A stretch of DNA of 64,000 nucleotides from Sodiomyces alkalinus F11. Its lineage: Eukaryota > Ascomycota > Sordariomycetes > Glomerellales > Plectosphaerellaceae. The stretch's first letter is position 1; each line of letters begins with the position of its first letter. This document shows positions 37,601 through 50,400 of this stretch, piece by piece. A program made the translations under genes and the position numbers. The notes beneath the pieces are model-generated. The model was given only the letters and a program-made list of their open reading frames with translations. It made no database searches and had not been told where the DNA came from. The stretch lies in contig NW_021167083.1 of assembly GCF_003711515.1 (NCBI RefSeq), forward strand, positions 2,613,451 to 2,677,450, in the 5' to 3' direction.

Positions 37601-38450
37601 GGAGCTTAAATACCAAGGCGTATATAACTTGGTTGTTTATCTCCGGGTCTTCCAAGATAAATAGGCTTCATCTTTAGGGTTTTCCTAAAGTAACTAGGGT
37701 TTTCTCTTAAAGAGTTTTACCTAGAAAAGGGGTTTTTTAGTTTTTTCCTCTTTTTAGTTTAGTCTAGATAGACTAGGCTGCTGCTATAATTATACCCTAG
37801 CTAAGCTACACTTATTATATAAGAATTAGCTTACCGGGGGATATTAAGCTATAACCTAAGCTTAGTATGTAGAAGAATACTAGAGCTATACTATAACTAT
37901 ATAACCTATACGCTTAGTAATATACGTACTTAGGAACCTATTTATTCGGCGACCTAAATAAGAACCTACTCGTTCGGCAACCTAAAACGTCCAGCCAGCC
38001 TCGGTAAACCTATAGGGCCACTAGGACCTATAAGGAGTCTAAGAGTTGGATAGTTCCGGGGAACCTATAGAAGGCCTAAGCGAAGGCCTAAGCGTGCAGT
38101 AGCTTAGGGGAGCCTGTAGGGCCCTAGGACCTCTAAGGGGTCTAAGCTTTATACAAAACTTTCTGCCTTCTACCTTTAAGGTATCTAGGAAAAGTGGGTC
38201 CACTAGCATTATATATACAGCTCGATCTCCCTCTTCTATAGATAATATTCTTCCCTTCTTTATACTCTCTTCCATAGAAGAATAGCAGACCTTTTCCACA
38301 ATTCAACCATTTTATCTCTTCTTTATTTTTTCTCTCTTCCGCTTCCAAGTGACCTTTATCAATATATAAAACGCCGTCCTTACTAGCTACCTTGAACTAA
38401 CTAATATAGGTATTAACCTTAGCACCGAAGTTAGTATACCCCGATTAGGG
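34641..38450 (+). mobile_element. Ty1/copia element C, partly damaged
   Basis: The plus strand holds reverse transcriptase (about 36290-36700), with box CCVDDIVVL at about 36567-36595 keeping both Asp, followed by SLKDLGKLNTFLGKEI. RNase H follows at about 37060-37450 (GYSDTSFSD, LSITEAEYIALIEA and DSESAKKLAKSPVYKRIKYI, the last with stops nearby). These are copia hallmarks. TG and CA dinucleotides are commoner than in neighbouring elements, so it is less RIPed or younger. The leader-like stretch 34655-34800 is hardly RIPed. I could not delimit LTRs with confidence; 37930-38440 is the likely 3' LTR. 35090-36080 is not resolved. Confidence 0.6.
37930..38440 (+). repeat. Probable LTR/promoter region of copia C
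   Basis: Weakly RIPed. It contains repeated blocks (aaggcctaagcg twice near 38072; cctataaggagtctaag and cctctaaggggtctaag) and a TATA-like box (attatatatacag, about 38208-38220) followed by a pyrimidine-rich stretch, as in an LTR promoter. The short reverse-strand frames here (38039-38348) lack gene support. Confidence 0.4.
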
Positions 38451-39655
38451 TAACATGGCAAATAGAGAAGAAAAAGCTTATAGGTATATCTATACGCGTC
38501 ACCTAAACGTTATACTTATTACGGGTACCCCTTATTAGACACGTCTTAGACTAGAACTACGGAATAGGCTTAATAGACTCCTACCTACCGACGGCCTTCT
38601 TAAGTTTATACGGTTCCGCCTTATTTAATACCCTGATTACGTACTTAGAAGCTATAACATATATTTAAGAAGGTAGGGAGTTATTATAGTGATAGTGCTA
38701 TTAGTAAAGATAACTAGAGAAGTAGTAATATTACTTAGAAGAAAAGAAATAAAGAGTCGGGGATCCTACGTCTTTTATATTTAAAAGACCGATAAGCAGA
38801 GATATTAACTATACGGCTTATAGCTTTTATAAGTTAGAAGCGATATTACTAATAAAGTATTTATAGCTATTCGACCTACCTTTATAGCTGTTTATAGCTA
38901 CGTCCTTTTATTTTCCTTTATTATAGAATGACGACTCCGCCCACTACCTAATAATAAATAAAGAGTCTTATCCGATATTTACTAGCTGATTATAGTAAGC
39001 GTTTCTAATATCGATTTGCTAATTTAGCACCTTCTTACAGATTTATAAAGGGCTATCTTTATTACGACCTAAGAAATAATCTTCTTTAACGACTAAAAGA
39101 CTATTCGAGCTATAGTTATACGCCAAGGCCTTCTACTTAAAAGAAAAAGCCTTTAGAAGAGGTCCTCGGATGATAAAGAGAACCCTCTTCGGCCTTAAAT
39201 CTAATCTTCTCCCTTTAATATATCCTTATAGACTCCGGTTAATCTGTCTTTCTTCTATTATATTTTACCCCTTTTTCACTATTTTAACCTCTCTATTTTC
39301 CTAACGCCCTCCTTTCCCTTTTTCTTTTATAAGGAATTATTACCGAGAACTCTAATTAGGGTAATATAAGTAACTATAGACGCTAGAACCTGTAAGTATC
39401 GACGCTATAACCCCTAATAACTCTACAGACTCACGATAGTGAATCAACACGATTTCGACACGCCTATTAACCACGGGCGCGTACTAAGAGGAAAAATTGA
39501 TAAAACTACCGAGATAGAGATTATAGCTACCGCCTCCTTCCCGGGATACTATTATAGCAGTACCGTAATACTAGCGTTACGGTATAGCCCGAAGAGTCGT
39601 GGGATAGCGTTATCCTGACCTCGATTATACAGAATTCGTAACGGACCCACTTTTC
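38451..39655. other. Unresolved RIPed repeat DNA
   Basis: TA-rich with many stops on both strands. Between about 38460 and 39330 it looks like a degraded coding region of a transposon, but no domain could be recognised. 39340-39655 separates it from the 3' side of LINE1 copy B. Confidence 0.4.
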
Positions 39656-42144
39656 GTAATATAAGCGCTCCCCCCCCGTTATATCGCTTTTATTAACCCG
39701 ACTTAGGAGCGGGCGCTTATTATATTAAGTGTATTAATAGTAACTATAATAATAGCCACTACGCCCCGGTTTATCTCTGCTATGCCCCTATTACGCCTTT
39801 ACTCCGTTAATCCTCCTATTAAGTCCCCCCCCTTTATAATAATACCGCTACCGCCCTTATCGCCGCCGCCGCCGCCGCCTATACCGCCCTAACGCCTTTT
39901 ATAGATTTTCCTCTTCTCCGTTATACCGTGTACGTTATATCCTTATTACTAATCCTATCATAGAATATCCATAAGCACTAATAGACGGCTACCTATTAGA
40001 CCCGCGCCCTCCGGGCGTACCGCGCTACCCTCCGCCGTGCTAGTAGTATTAGTATAATCGCCGCCCCCGCCGCCGCGCCCCCGCAGAGTTATAGTAGTAG
40101 CTATGCTTATAATAGCGAGATATTAGAGCTTATCCTCGCTTACCTTATAAGTTACCCTGCGCCTCCCCCGTATCGACCCCGCTACTAACGCGTATTATAG
40201 GGTATCCCTCTCCCCTCCTTTAAAGACCCTACTACCTTTACCACTAAGGATAAGGCCGATAAGGATAAGGTTATCCTAGTAGACAGTAGAGTAATTAGCT
40301 CCGATAACGCTAACGACTCCAATAAGTATATAGATAACGATGTAAAGGAGTGAGTAGGCGTGCCCTAACGCGGCTATAGCGTAGCCGTATAGCGGCTATT
40401 AATGAATATTATACTCTCCCTTTACTTATCTTCTTCGTAGTTATTTATACCTCCCCTATATATATACCTAAGGTTTTAGCGTTACGGGGGCTTTACTACC
40501 CCTCCGATACTAGTTATCGTACTAGTCTAAAGTCCGGAAGGCGTCCGGTTGATATGAACCACTTCGCGACCTTCCCCGCGGTCTCCTTACTCCGGAGCGC
40601 TAGGAGCTAATCCTATTTTATTAGTAGACGCGCGCCTGTATCGGCCGCGAGGCGCTTTTATATCTCCCCTAATATATCCTAGTACTATAGTATAATATAT
40701 TCCGCTATCTCCGGCCCTTTATCGGCGTACTGGTAGCGCGGCGTCGCTATATCCGGCACGCCTTTTATAAAATAGAAGTAGCGAAGGCCTATCTTTTCCG
40801 TTTAAACCTAGGTAAGGATAGAACTCTATAGTTTTATAAGGCTCTTATACGTCCTAAGTATTACGTGGTCGAATTAAGGCGTTTATACTACGGCCACGCT
40901 ACTATATTAGAATAACGAGGTACGCTTTTACCGGTACGCTTATTGCTCTTAGCGTCGTTAGGCTAATTCCCTTTTAAGGAGCCAGGACTTAACTTCCTGC
41001 TTCTATACCCCTTAGGACCTTAGGTAAGGCCTAACCCCTCCCCTATATCTTCTACGCTATATAGCCGCTTTAGCTACTTATTATACCTAAAGTATCGCTT
41101 ACTCTTTCTAGGTGCCTTTTACCCGTAGCACTATACGCGATAAGGGCGTTATAGTATAAATTAAAAGGGGGGACCCCCGCCTTTATCTTAACTACCTTTA
41201 TAGTAGTAGCCCGATACACGCCGGTAACGATATATAAGCACTACGCCTATTTACTACCTAGTCCCTTTAAGCCTCCGCTTAGCTTCTCCCCTTTTCCCGT
41301 TATCGTATAAAAGGCCGGGGCCGCGTATAGTATAACGCTACGGACTACTATTTAGTATAGTTTACGTATATCCCCGATACGGTAACCCTATACTAATATT
41401 CTAAGCGTATAAGGGCGTATTTCTAGGTAAGGAGTTTAGCTTTAAGTTTCCGGATATAGGGGCGGAATATAAGCTTCTAGTTAAGGATAACTCCTAAGAC
41501 CTCTATCTCTCTAACTTACGGCGCCGGTACGCCCTTAAGGTATAGCTAGAGCGGTGGCGAGTCTTATTTTCTCGTAAAATAGAGAAGCTTATGCTTCCGT
41601 GGCTTAAATCATAGTCCGCTCCTTTGTAACTAGCTCTAGGAGACTTATTATACCTGTTTAATATACGCCCGTAGTACAGCCTTAGTACGTCTAAAGGCCA
41701 CGATATTTATATTATCGGTAAAGCTAACTACCACGACCCGCGGTATCCGGATTAATTCCTAGTAAAGAGTTCCGATAAATAGTATAAAAAGGATTAGGGA
41801 AAGGGGCGATCCTTAGGGGACTCCCGTCTAGATATTTACCTTATACGCCGTATCGCCGTTAAAGCGTAGGCGTACCGTACGTGCTATAAGGTATAACTAA
41901 GTCTATTTTACAACCTAGTCCGGGAAGCCGTACTAGGCGAGGACTTTAAGGAGTTTTTAGTATAGTACCATATTCAAGGCGCCCTGGATATTAAGCTTTA
42001 ATTACGCTACGGCGCCGCTATACTCCTATATAGCGTATACTCCCTTTATAATAGCCCTAACCGGTATTATCGTATTACAGTATCTTCGATTACCTATCTA
42101 TCCGGTAAGGAGGAGTTAGTACTCCTCCGCTACGGTCGTGATTC
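39656..42144 (-). mobile_element. LINE1 copy B, 3' half
   Basis: Reverse complement of LINE1 copy A from about 11590 back to 9170, including the GC-rich 3' region (39780-40090) and RT. The RT box at about 41715-41745 reads SFTDNINIVAF, a different set of lesions from copy A. It ends at the left target-site duplication of the gag-only LTR element; the LINE resumes at 44160. Confidence 0.75.
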
Positions 42145-42370
42145 TGTCGTAGTGGCACGAGTCTCGGGGGTGGGCACAGGCCTCGGGGTGGATATGACAA
42201 GGGTGGACCCACGGTAAAATACCGGATGGGATCTAAATAGAGCAGTACTTCCGGAGGAGTACTGCCCCTTATAACAATAGGGTAAACGGTCTCGCACACG
42301 TTATAACTTAACATAATACACACACGCGAAGATTTCCCCCAAGTCTGAAGAGTGCATTTAACGTGCGACA
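42145..42370 (+). repeat. 5' LTR of the gag-only element
   Basis: 226 bp, TGTCG...CGACA, still rich in CA and TG. It shares ggggtgggcacaggcctcgg and gagcagtacttccggaggag with the 3' LTR. Confidence 0.85.
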
Positions 42371-42505
42371 GTTATACGCCCGGTTTATAACGCTTAAAGC
42401 CACTTAATATCTTCTATACGTTTAAGCTATCCTTTTTACCCTATTCCACTATAAAAGCAACCACGTTATAAGCACTTAATCGACTATCGTTAATCTGATC
42501 AGGGC

Positions 42506-42645
42506 AACCTCTTCTTTAATTAACCTCTTCTTCAATTAACCTCTTCTTCAATTAACCTCTTCTTTAATTAACCTCTTCTTTAATTAACCTCTTCTTTAAT
42601 TAACCTCTTCTTTAATTAACCTCTTCTTTAATTAACCTCTTCGCT
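42506..42645 (+). repeat. 16-bp tandem repeat in the element leader, 8 full copies plus a partial
   Basis: Unit aacctcttctttaatt, starting at 42506 and every 16 bp to 42618, with a partial ninth copy at 42634. Copies differ only by C/T at one position (ttcaatt or ttaatt). It lies between the LTR and gag. Confidence 0.9.
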
Positions 42646-42699
42646 TAAGTAATAGAAGATATCCTCTAAAGTTTACCGCGATTAATAGATTCTAACCAC

Positions 42700-43450
42700 C
42701 TAGAAGGATTGGATTATATGGGAACGTAGTATCCGCGGGAAGTTCTCCTCTCTTTGGAATAATTATCTTAATCCTTAACTGGATAACGACGAAGTAGAAG
42801 CCTCCCTGCTACTTAAGCCTACGCTACCTAATATATATAAGTACGAAGCCGCGAGTGGCGTTAAGGTTCCTATATTAATGGACGACCTCTCTGACTAAGG
42901 AAGAACACGATACCTTTAAAACCGTCGCGTATATCGCGAAGAAAAGGCCGACTACGATAGTTAGTAATAAGAACTTAATAACCTGCGCTCTTATATCCTG
43001 GACACGATCTACGCCCCTCATAGCGACCTCCTTAGAGTATTACTAGAAGACTAAGTAAATAACACGAGGGCGTGGATTACCGCCCTTTATAAGCACGCAG
43101 CTCCCACGCCTATAGATTAACGTCGTAAGGCTCTACGTTAATATCGTTAGCTTATTAAGCCGCTAAAGACTATCCCTATGGATATAGATAGGTGGATTAC
43201 TAATTAGAAGGCCACCCTAATAGGATACTAACACGCTAGGGTTATCGAGATAGCTTTTACAGATCGTTAGGCATTAGATACCCTCGCCGCGATACGTCCT
43301 GTTACTCGGGAATAGTATTATATCTACGTGGTAACGAATAGGCAGAGGATTAATAATAACGAGCTATTAATTAGAGACCTCGCGCAGGACCTTAATGTGC
43401 TATTTAAGTCTATAAGGGATATCTAATCTACCACTTCGGTGGAGGAATCC
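42700..43450 (+). pseudogene. copia gag remnant of the gag-only element
   Basis: One frame near 43130-43320 reads like YRQLIKPLKTIPMDIDRW followed later by LAAIRPVTREQ. It parallels the gag of copia B at 48300-48490 (PIKAIPKDINGW; KAIRPITQE). Stops are present, so the copy is not intact now. Downstream at 43465-43590 a short tandem repeat (actatcgctattactacga) occurs. Confidence 0.55.
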
Positions 43451-43928
43451 TATCGGCACTGCTATTACTACAGAGATACTATCGCTATTACTACGAACTA
43501 TCGCTATTACTACGAACTATCGCTATTACTGCGAAGAACCTCGTGGAGAGATCTCCTCGTTATATCGGCGCTACTATTACTACAGAGATACTATCACAAA
43601 GATACCCACTAAAGGCTACGCCCGCGGGAGATATAACCAACGGCTACGCCTATAGAGGGTGGATTTAAATACGTTATTATTATAGGAGCTCTTCTGAGCG
43701 TCCCCGCGATGGACTTGAACGGGCGGCGATTAACCTGATCGGACTAATCAGAAGCCGGGAAAATAGGAACGAATTAAACGATTAAATGGATCGGTTTAAG
43801 AGCGTTTTTAAGAGCCTTTTCGAGGACTGTTTTCACGATAGAAAGAATTAAGAGCTGTTCGGTTTAAACCGAGGCCTCTGATTGGCTAGTCGGACCGGAA
43901 AAGTGGATCCGCTCTAACTGGGGGGGTG

Positions 43929-44154
43929 TATCGTAGTAGCACAAGCCTCGGGGGTGGGCACAGGCCTCGGGGTGGAAATAACAAGGGTGGACCCACGGTA
44001 AAATACCGGATAGGATCTAAATGGAGCAGTACTTCCGGAGGAGTACTGCCCCTTATAAAAATAGGGCAAACGGTCTCGCACACGTTGTAACTTGACACAA
44101 TACACACATGCAAAGATTTCCCCTAAGTCAGAAGAGTGCATTTAACGTGCAATA
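43929..44154 (+). repeat. 3' LTR of the gag-only element
   Basis: 226 bp, same blocks as the 5' LTR. The terminal TG and CA have become TA at both ends, a RIP-type change. Confidence 0.85.
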
Positions 44155-44159
44155 GATTC

Positions 44160-47100
44160 TCCTTACCATTATCTTCTTAAGGATTTTCCCTGTTACGCTT
44201 AGGAGTAATATCGGTTATTACCCTAAGGCTATTATATAGGCTTCCTTTAGTTTACCCGGTTTCTTAAGTACTATTATTTCTACGGTATAGTATCGTTATA
44301 AGAAATATTCGGCCTTAAGACTCGCGGAGAAGAGTTATACTAATCGCCTATAGAGTGGTTAGCTATAGGCGAGTAGGAATCTATTCGGTAAGCCGTCCTC
44401 CCCGGGTACCTTTTACTTTACTATTTATTATATAACCTACTAGACCTCCTTTTCTATAACCTTTTACGTAAGTAGTATTACCTTTATCCTTAGCACGCCT
44501 CTAATACGCCCGCTTTCTATATAGTATAATAGGGGGAAAAACTTCGCTATAAGGATTATCGCTTTTCCGTTATATATTATCGCGACCGGTCCGCCCACGC
44601 GATACTATACAGGCGGGATAAATAAGAGGTTTAGGGGTAGGTAGCTTACTTATAGTACCTAAAGGCTTTTTTGGTCCGCGGCCGTTATATTAACGGCGCT
44701 ACGCTAACTCTTCCGCTTCTTTACCCTAACTAGTATATCGCGATATTTTTCTGCCTCTTTAAGTTAATCCTACTTACCGCGTAACCTCCGCCTATAATAG
44801 CGCCGTATTAGCTTTATTACCTCCTTATTCGCCTCTACTATTTCTTATATCTACTACGGCGGTTTATCACGGAAGGCGGCTAGCTCGCGGCGCGGCGCTA
44901 TAGCGTCCGTAATATTAGTAAGGTCCTATAGTATCTAGCTTATAGCCTAGTCGATTATTTCCGGGGTAAAGGGTATTTCTCCATAATCTAGCCTTTAAGC
45001 CTCTCTCTAAGCCGCTTCGCGGACTAACTTCCTTTACCTTTATTCTTTACTAGCGATATGCTAATATGGCTATACCGTGTTAATATTAATAACCTAGGCT
45101 ATATAGTCTAAGCCTATTAGGTTTAGATTATCCCCTTAGTATATATAGGTTAGGTCTATTAAAACCTAAGTAAGGTTAAGCGTGCTATATTATCGATTAG
45201 TATTAGCCGAGGTCCTAATAATATATTCTTTTAGGGTTACGAGGTTAAGTTATTATCGGTGCGCGAGCGTAATAAAGTCCTCTAATTATCTTTCGTATCT
45301 ATCGTATCCGTCCTAAAAAGGGGTTTTTAGGTTAAAGTCTCCTATTAGAATAATACGTTACCGCTTCGGTTCTGCCGCGAGACTATATATTAGGGTCTCC
45401 TAGTCTCCTCCTTTATAGTATAGTAAGTATACTACCTATACACTTATCTCCTATTATTATATCCTGACTCTAATTATAGCCTAGGCCTAATCCTGGCCTA
45501 TATACTATATAAACGTGGCGGCCTTATACCGCTTATATATCTAAAGTAAAGCGCGCCCGCTTCCTTATACTATCCTATAATTATATCCCCTCGGGTAGAC
45601 CATTCTTCCTTTTATCTAACCCGGGCTTTATTACTGCTATCATATTATACCCGTTACGGTTACAAAGTGCCTACTATACTCTATCCTACTATCCCCCTAT
45701 ATTCTACTAAACGATTCTAATTATATATCTTAGGCGGCTATACCGTGCTCGCTTCGCTTTATAATTACGCCTTAGGTATAGCGCCGGGGTAAGGGGTAAG
45801 GCTTTATAAGGGCTAGAAGGTAGTATTAAAGACGAGGAACCTTATAATCGGGTTAGTATCCTAAGTAGGCGCGGAGAGGACGGTACGCGATTTAAGGAGG
45901 ATATTCCGCGACCCTAAAGGGCGTCCTTTCTATTTTCTCTTTTTCTCGGACGGTTCGGAGACTACTAATATTCTATATAATACCGCGAAAACGCTACGCT
46001 CCCTCTCCGCCCTATATTTCTCGAGTTAGCTAAGGTCGAATCCCCTTACCCTATTAGTATATACCTCCTTAGTCCGCGCCTTCTCTTTTACTTTATTCGG
46101 GCACTGATCGTTAAATACCGCGTACGGCCCCTTATAGGCGGCGTAACGCCGCTTCTTCGGGTCTATCTTAGTTTCGTATACCGCGAAGCCCTTTTAGTAC
46201 GCTAACTCTACGCCGCTATAATACCTATATAGCGCTTTTATCGCCTAGTACTAGCCTGCTTTATATCCGAAAGTAAGGTATTTAAAGCACCGTTATAAAG
46301 AGATCTCGGGGTTATAGGGTTTATTATTATAGTATCCATAATTAAAGAAGACTCCCTCCTTTATTAGTCGCTCTATATCCTTCGGGCGGGGTAACCTTAA
46401 TAATTAGTAGCGCCGTCTACGCTATATTATTCCTAGGTTTCCGGGCTTTAATCCGGGTAATCGCTATATTATTCCATAGTCGGAGTTCTTATAGCGCCGT
46501 ATCGGGGTTACTAGCTAATAGCTACGCTATCGGTATTTCTTTTACTATAACTTAGTAAATTTTCTCTTATATTATAGTTCCTATACTAAATACGTCTTTA
46601 ACCTAGTTATTCGCGTTTATTATCTATTATTTAGTCCTAAACTTAAACGTGATAATCACGTCGCCGCTTAGGAGTTATCGCGCGGCTATTATATCTACGT
46701 GGCGGGCGACTTAATTAACCGCCTTAGTAATCTCTTATAGGGTTCGGCTTTTAAGGTCGGTCTCGGTATCTCCATATCAGACTATTAGTTCTCGGGTATA
46801 TCGGGTTGGTATAACCTTTACCGGTGCTATCTTAATATATTAGCGCTACGCGGGCGTGCTCCCTACTACCTAGGCATTGGTCTTAGGTTCTATTACGCTA
46901 AGTAGTTCTATTAGTATACCCTTAATCGCTCGTTAAATCGTATCGGTAAGCCTTTTAGTTATAAGGGGAGGTATATCGTTACCGGGTTATTAGCGTAGCG
47001 GCTTTCCTATAATAGTCTTATAGTATTACGTTTAAAGGATTTTCTATACTAGCTTTAGCGCTTTATCGGCGCTTACCCTATTAGCTAATAGTCCGGAAAA

Positions 47101-47169
47101 TTAGGTATATAGCTTATATAGTACGCTTTCGGTACGCCCGCTTAGTGCCTAGGATTTTTAGGGCTCTCC
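44160..47169 (-). mobile_element. LINE1 copy B, 5' half
   Basis: Reverse complement of LINE1 copy A from about 9165 back to about 6130: RT start, endonuclease-like part and ORF1. The 5' end is cut in the leader (cctaggatttttagggctctcc) by the copia B LTR at 47170. The rest of the leader seen in copy A (ccccgggg...) is not found on the far side of copia B. Confidence 0.75.
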
Positions 47170-47456
47170 TATCGCATAGGCATACGGAGCACGACGTGGT
47201 CTATAGGGAATCCAGGGGGGATCCACGCCATAACTAAGGGCTTCGGATATCGGGGACTTCGGGCATCAGGATATAACAGGGGCGGATACCGGAAAAGACC
47301 GGATAGGATCCAAATGACATAGTACCTATAATAGAGTCTTCACCACCTAAATTAAGGGCATAAAAGACTCTCCTAGATATAACTTAATATAATACATACA
47401 CACAAGATTTCTGCTCTACTAGGTTATTTATCTAAGTGCATATTTAACGTGCGATA
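47170..47456 (+). repeat. 5' LTR of copia B
   Basis: 287 bp. It starts TATCGCATAGG (TG mutated to TA) and ends TTTAACGTGCGATA. Followed by gttaccggtttataacgcc, a leader start that resembles that of the gag-only element (gttatacgcccggtttataacg). Confidence 0.8.
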
Positions 47457-50400
47457 GTTACCGGTTTATAACGCCTAAACGATAGATATTAATAAGACTA
47501 CCCCTATTCCACTATAAAAAGTAATCACGTCTATATAAGCACTCTTAAATAACTACTATCGATCTAATTAAAGTAATTAAGAGATTAATTAACCTACCTA
47601 TTAATTAACTAACCGATAAACGATAAACTAGTAAAGATATCTTCTAATATATCTAACGCCGAATAAAAGGCGGCCGCTACTACCCTTATTAACTAAAAGG
47701 ATTAGGCAGTATAGGAGCGCGCCGTACACGGTAAATCTGCCTCCTACTAGGATAACTACCTTAATTTAAAGCTAAGCGATAAGGAGGCTAACGCCTACCT
47801 CCTCCCTATACCTATACTACCTAATATTCGTAAGTACGAAGCCCTCGTTATAGACCTAAACCCGGAGGAGGCCACGACCACCACGTCTTCCACTATCACG
47901 CTAAAGGGCGATAAGGTAACCGATACTACTAACGGCGCCGTTACCACGGCGGCCACGGCGGCTATAGCCGCCGGTAAGAAGAAGTCGGCCGCCCGCCGGA
48001 AGGCTACGGCCGTAATAAAAGAACCACTAACCAGGACGCCAATATCTATTAATAACCTCTCCGAAAAGGGGCGTACGCGCTACCTATAAGATCGCCGCGT
48101 ATACCGTGAGAAAAAGGCAGACTATAACGTATAGTAGAAGGAATTTAACGAGGTATACTTCTATATCGAAAAGACCGTTTATACTACGTTACGTAGCCTC
48201 CTCGCCTAGCTATAGGATATCACCGGAAATAATCTATAGGCCTAGATTACTCTCCTATACGCGCACGCAGGACTATCCCCTATAGACCTCTATAAGGAAG
48301 CCTTAGTCCTATATCGACGATACACCACGCCTATAAAGGCTATACCTAAGGATATTAACGGCTAGGTTATAAGCTAGAAACCAGCGATAATACACTATAA
48401 ATATATAGGAGTTTTAAAGCTATTAAGCGCGGACTATTAGGCAGAAGACGCGTTAAAAGCTATTAGACCTATTACCCAGGAATAAAGTAATAACTACCTA
48501 GTAAATAACTACAATAAGATTACGGAAAATAAGCTAACGATTAACGACTTCGTAAGTGCTCTAAGGGCGGTTCTTAGTAATATAAAGAACCTATAATCCT
48601 CCGCTATAAAGCCTAGAGTCGGGATAGGCACCTTTAATACCCTTAGAAACCTCCCAGATACTAAGAATACTACTAATAATAAAGATAATAAGAAGCGTCC
48701 TCGTAGTAATATATCCGTAAAGGCTATCCCTCCCGTAATAAGAAGGCCTTATAAGATATATAAGAACCCCTATACCACCACCGCCTATTAGTAAATAAGG
48801 CCGGATATACGCCCTTATACCTAGCGTGGCCACGAAGATATTACGAAAGTTACAAAAAAGAAGATACGTAACTATAGTTTTAAAAGCCGCGTAGACGCCG
48901 CGATACAGAAGAGGCGGGAAGCCTTAGGAGCTATTACCGCTAATAAGATAGAGGAAGTCTAGGAAGATTAACTCTATAATACTACGTCTATTATAACTAC
49001 TACCACCGTAATAATAGAATCGGGGGGTTACCACTCTACCCGGAGGTATAGTTTTAAAAGACCTTTCCGTCACCTCGAGTATACGGCTAGGCGTCCACCC
49101 TTCTAAGATAAAGGGGTAACACGCTCTTATACGATAACACTATTAAGATTATAAGTATAAGGAGTATCCTTATCTATTAACTAAGCTAAAGTACTACTAC
49201 ACTATGCTATCCTAGACTTAGGATTATCGATCTATATCTTTAATAATTAAGGCCGTTTTACGGCCGTTAGACTACCCACGGATACTTTATCTTTATCCTT
49301 TTATATAAGTACTTATAAGGCTTCTATCCTGGGATACAGAGACGTTACGCTACGGGTATAATCCCTATCGGGTATAAACAGGCTACTACGCCTCCGTAAT
49401 ATCGTATACTATAAGGAATTCGTTATTAATATCGTCTCGGAATACTAGCTACGCCTATAAGGCTACCGCTAGGATACCGTAAATAATACTATCGTTAGCT
49501 CCGCTAACGACCGGCCTATCTATAAGCTACTAGATATCCACGGTTAGTATATAATTAAGCGCGCGAAAGCTATGGCCGCTACCGCGTTCGCGGTCTTAGT
49601 AAGGCACCCCCGCGATAACCCGTATAGAAGATTATAATAACCGCGGTAACCGTAAAAGACTATAGTATAACGGTAGTATAAACGCCTTAGCTATTACGGC
49701 ACCGATACTCTCGTAAAGATTATTAACGCTACTTAGGGGGTAAAGATAACGAGACTATATATAACGGACTATAACGCGTATAGGTAATCGTAAATACCTA
49801 TATAGATCCGGTGGATACTATCCCTTTACCCGTTAAAGCTCGGAGAGGCCCTGGCTATTAATTTTCACGATCTAGAAGAGTCGGAATCGCTAGGCGGCCT
49901 ATATAAGTCTATTATATTTATTATAGACGTGTATATAGGCTATACATAGGATTACTACCTATAAAAGAGAGACTAAGGCTTTATCCTGCACGTGTTAAAG
50001 GACGTTTGTACCCTACTTAAGACCTAATTCGACGTTAGGCCACGCGTTCTACGGGCCGATTCTAAGATATTTTAGTACCCAGAAATTGTTGCTTTCCTTA
50101 TTGCTAAGAGGGTAAAAGGTTAGCCGTCGGTATTATAGTTATAGGATTAAAACGGCGTTATAGAACGGATTAAAGGCATTATTAAAAGGAGGGCGAGGGC
50201 TATAAGGATTAGGGCTAATCTGCCCACGTCAATCTAGCCTAAGATCTTTAAGACTGCTATATATCTATATAACAGAACACCACGATATATTAACGACTAG
50301 AAGACGCTATACGAAGGCCTATGCGGCCGGTAACCTAACCTTACGTACTTACGAGTATACGGCTATAAGGTCTTTATCAAAACACGCGATACCTAAGCTA

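Larger units (their letters stand above)
42145..44154 (+). mobile_element. Complete gag-only (non-autonomous) copia LTR element with GATTC target duplication
   Basis: 2010 bp bounded by LTRs 42145-42370 (TGTCG...GCGACA) and 43929-44154 (RIPed ends TATCG...GCAATA). GATTC lies directly outside both ends (42140-42144 and 44155-44159). The LINE1 sequence is collinear across the insertion. The internal part has a leader with a 16-bp tandem repeat, a gag region (about 42700-43450) related to gag of copia B, and a 3' end (43740-43928) resembling that of copia B with a polypurine tract (ctaactggggggg). There is no room for, and no trace of, protease, integrase or RT. It probably used copia B-type enzymes in trans. 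Confidence 0.8.

Noticed and set aside
38039..38348. Two overlapping reverse-strand frames in unRIPed sequence
   Set aside because: They sit in the probable LTR of copia C, antisense to it, with a TATA-like box and repeated blocks. Low-complexity Lys/Glu content, no domain.
42506..42645. CRISPR-like array
   Set aside because: The 16-bp units are contiguous with no spacers, in a eukaryotic retroelement leader; it is a simple tandem repeat.
42090..44141. Frames of 75-77 codons in both LTRs (42090-42323, 43886-44141)
   Set aside because: They are antisense frames through the duplicated LTR of the gag-only element; the near-identity reflects LTR duplication, not a gene pair.
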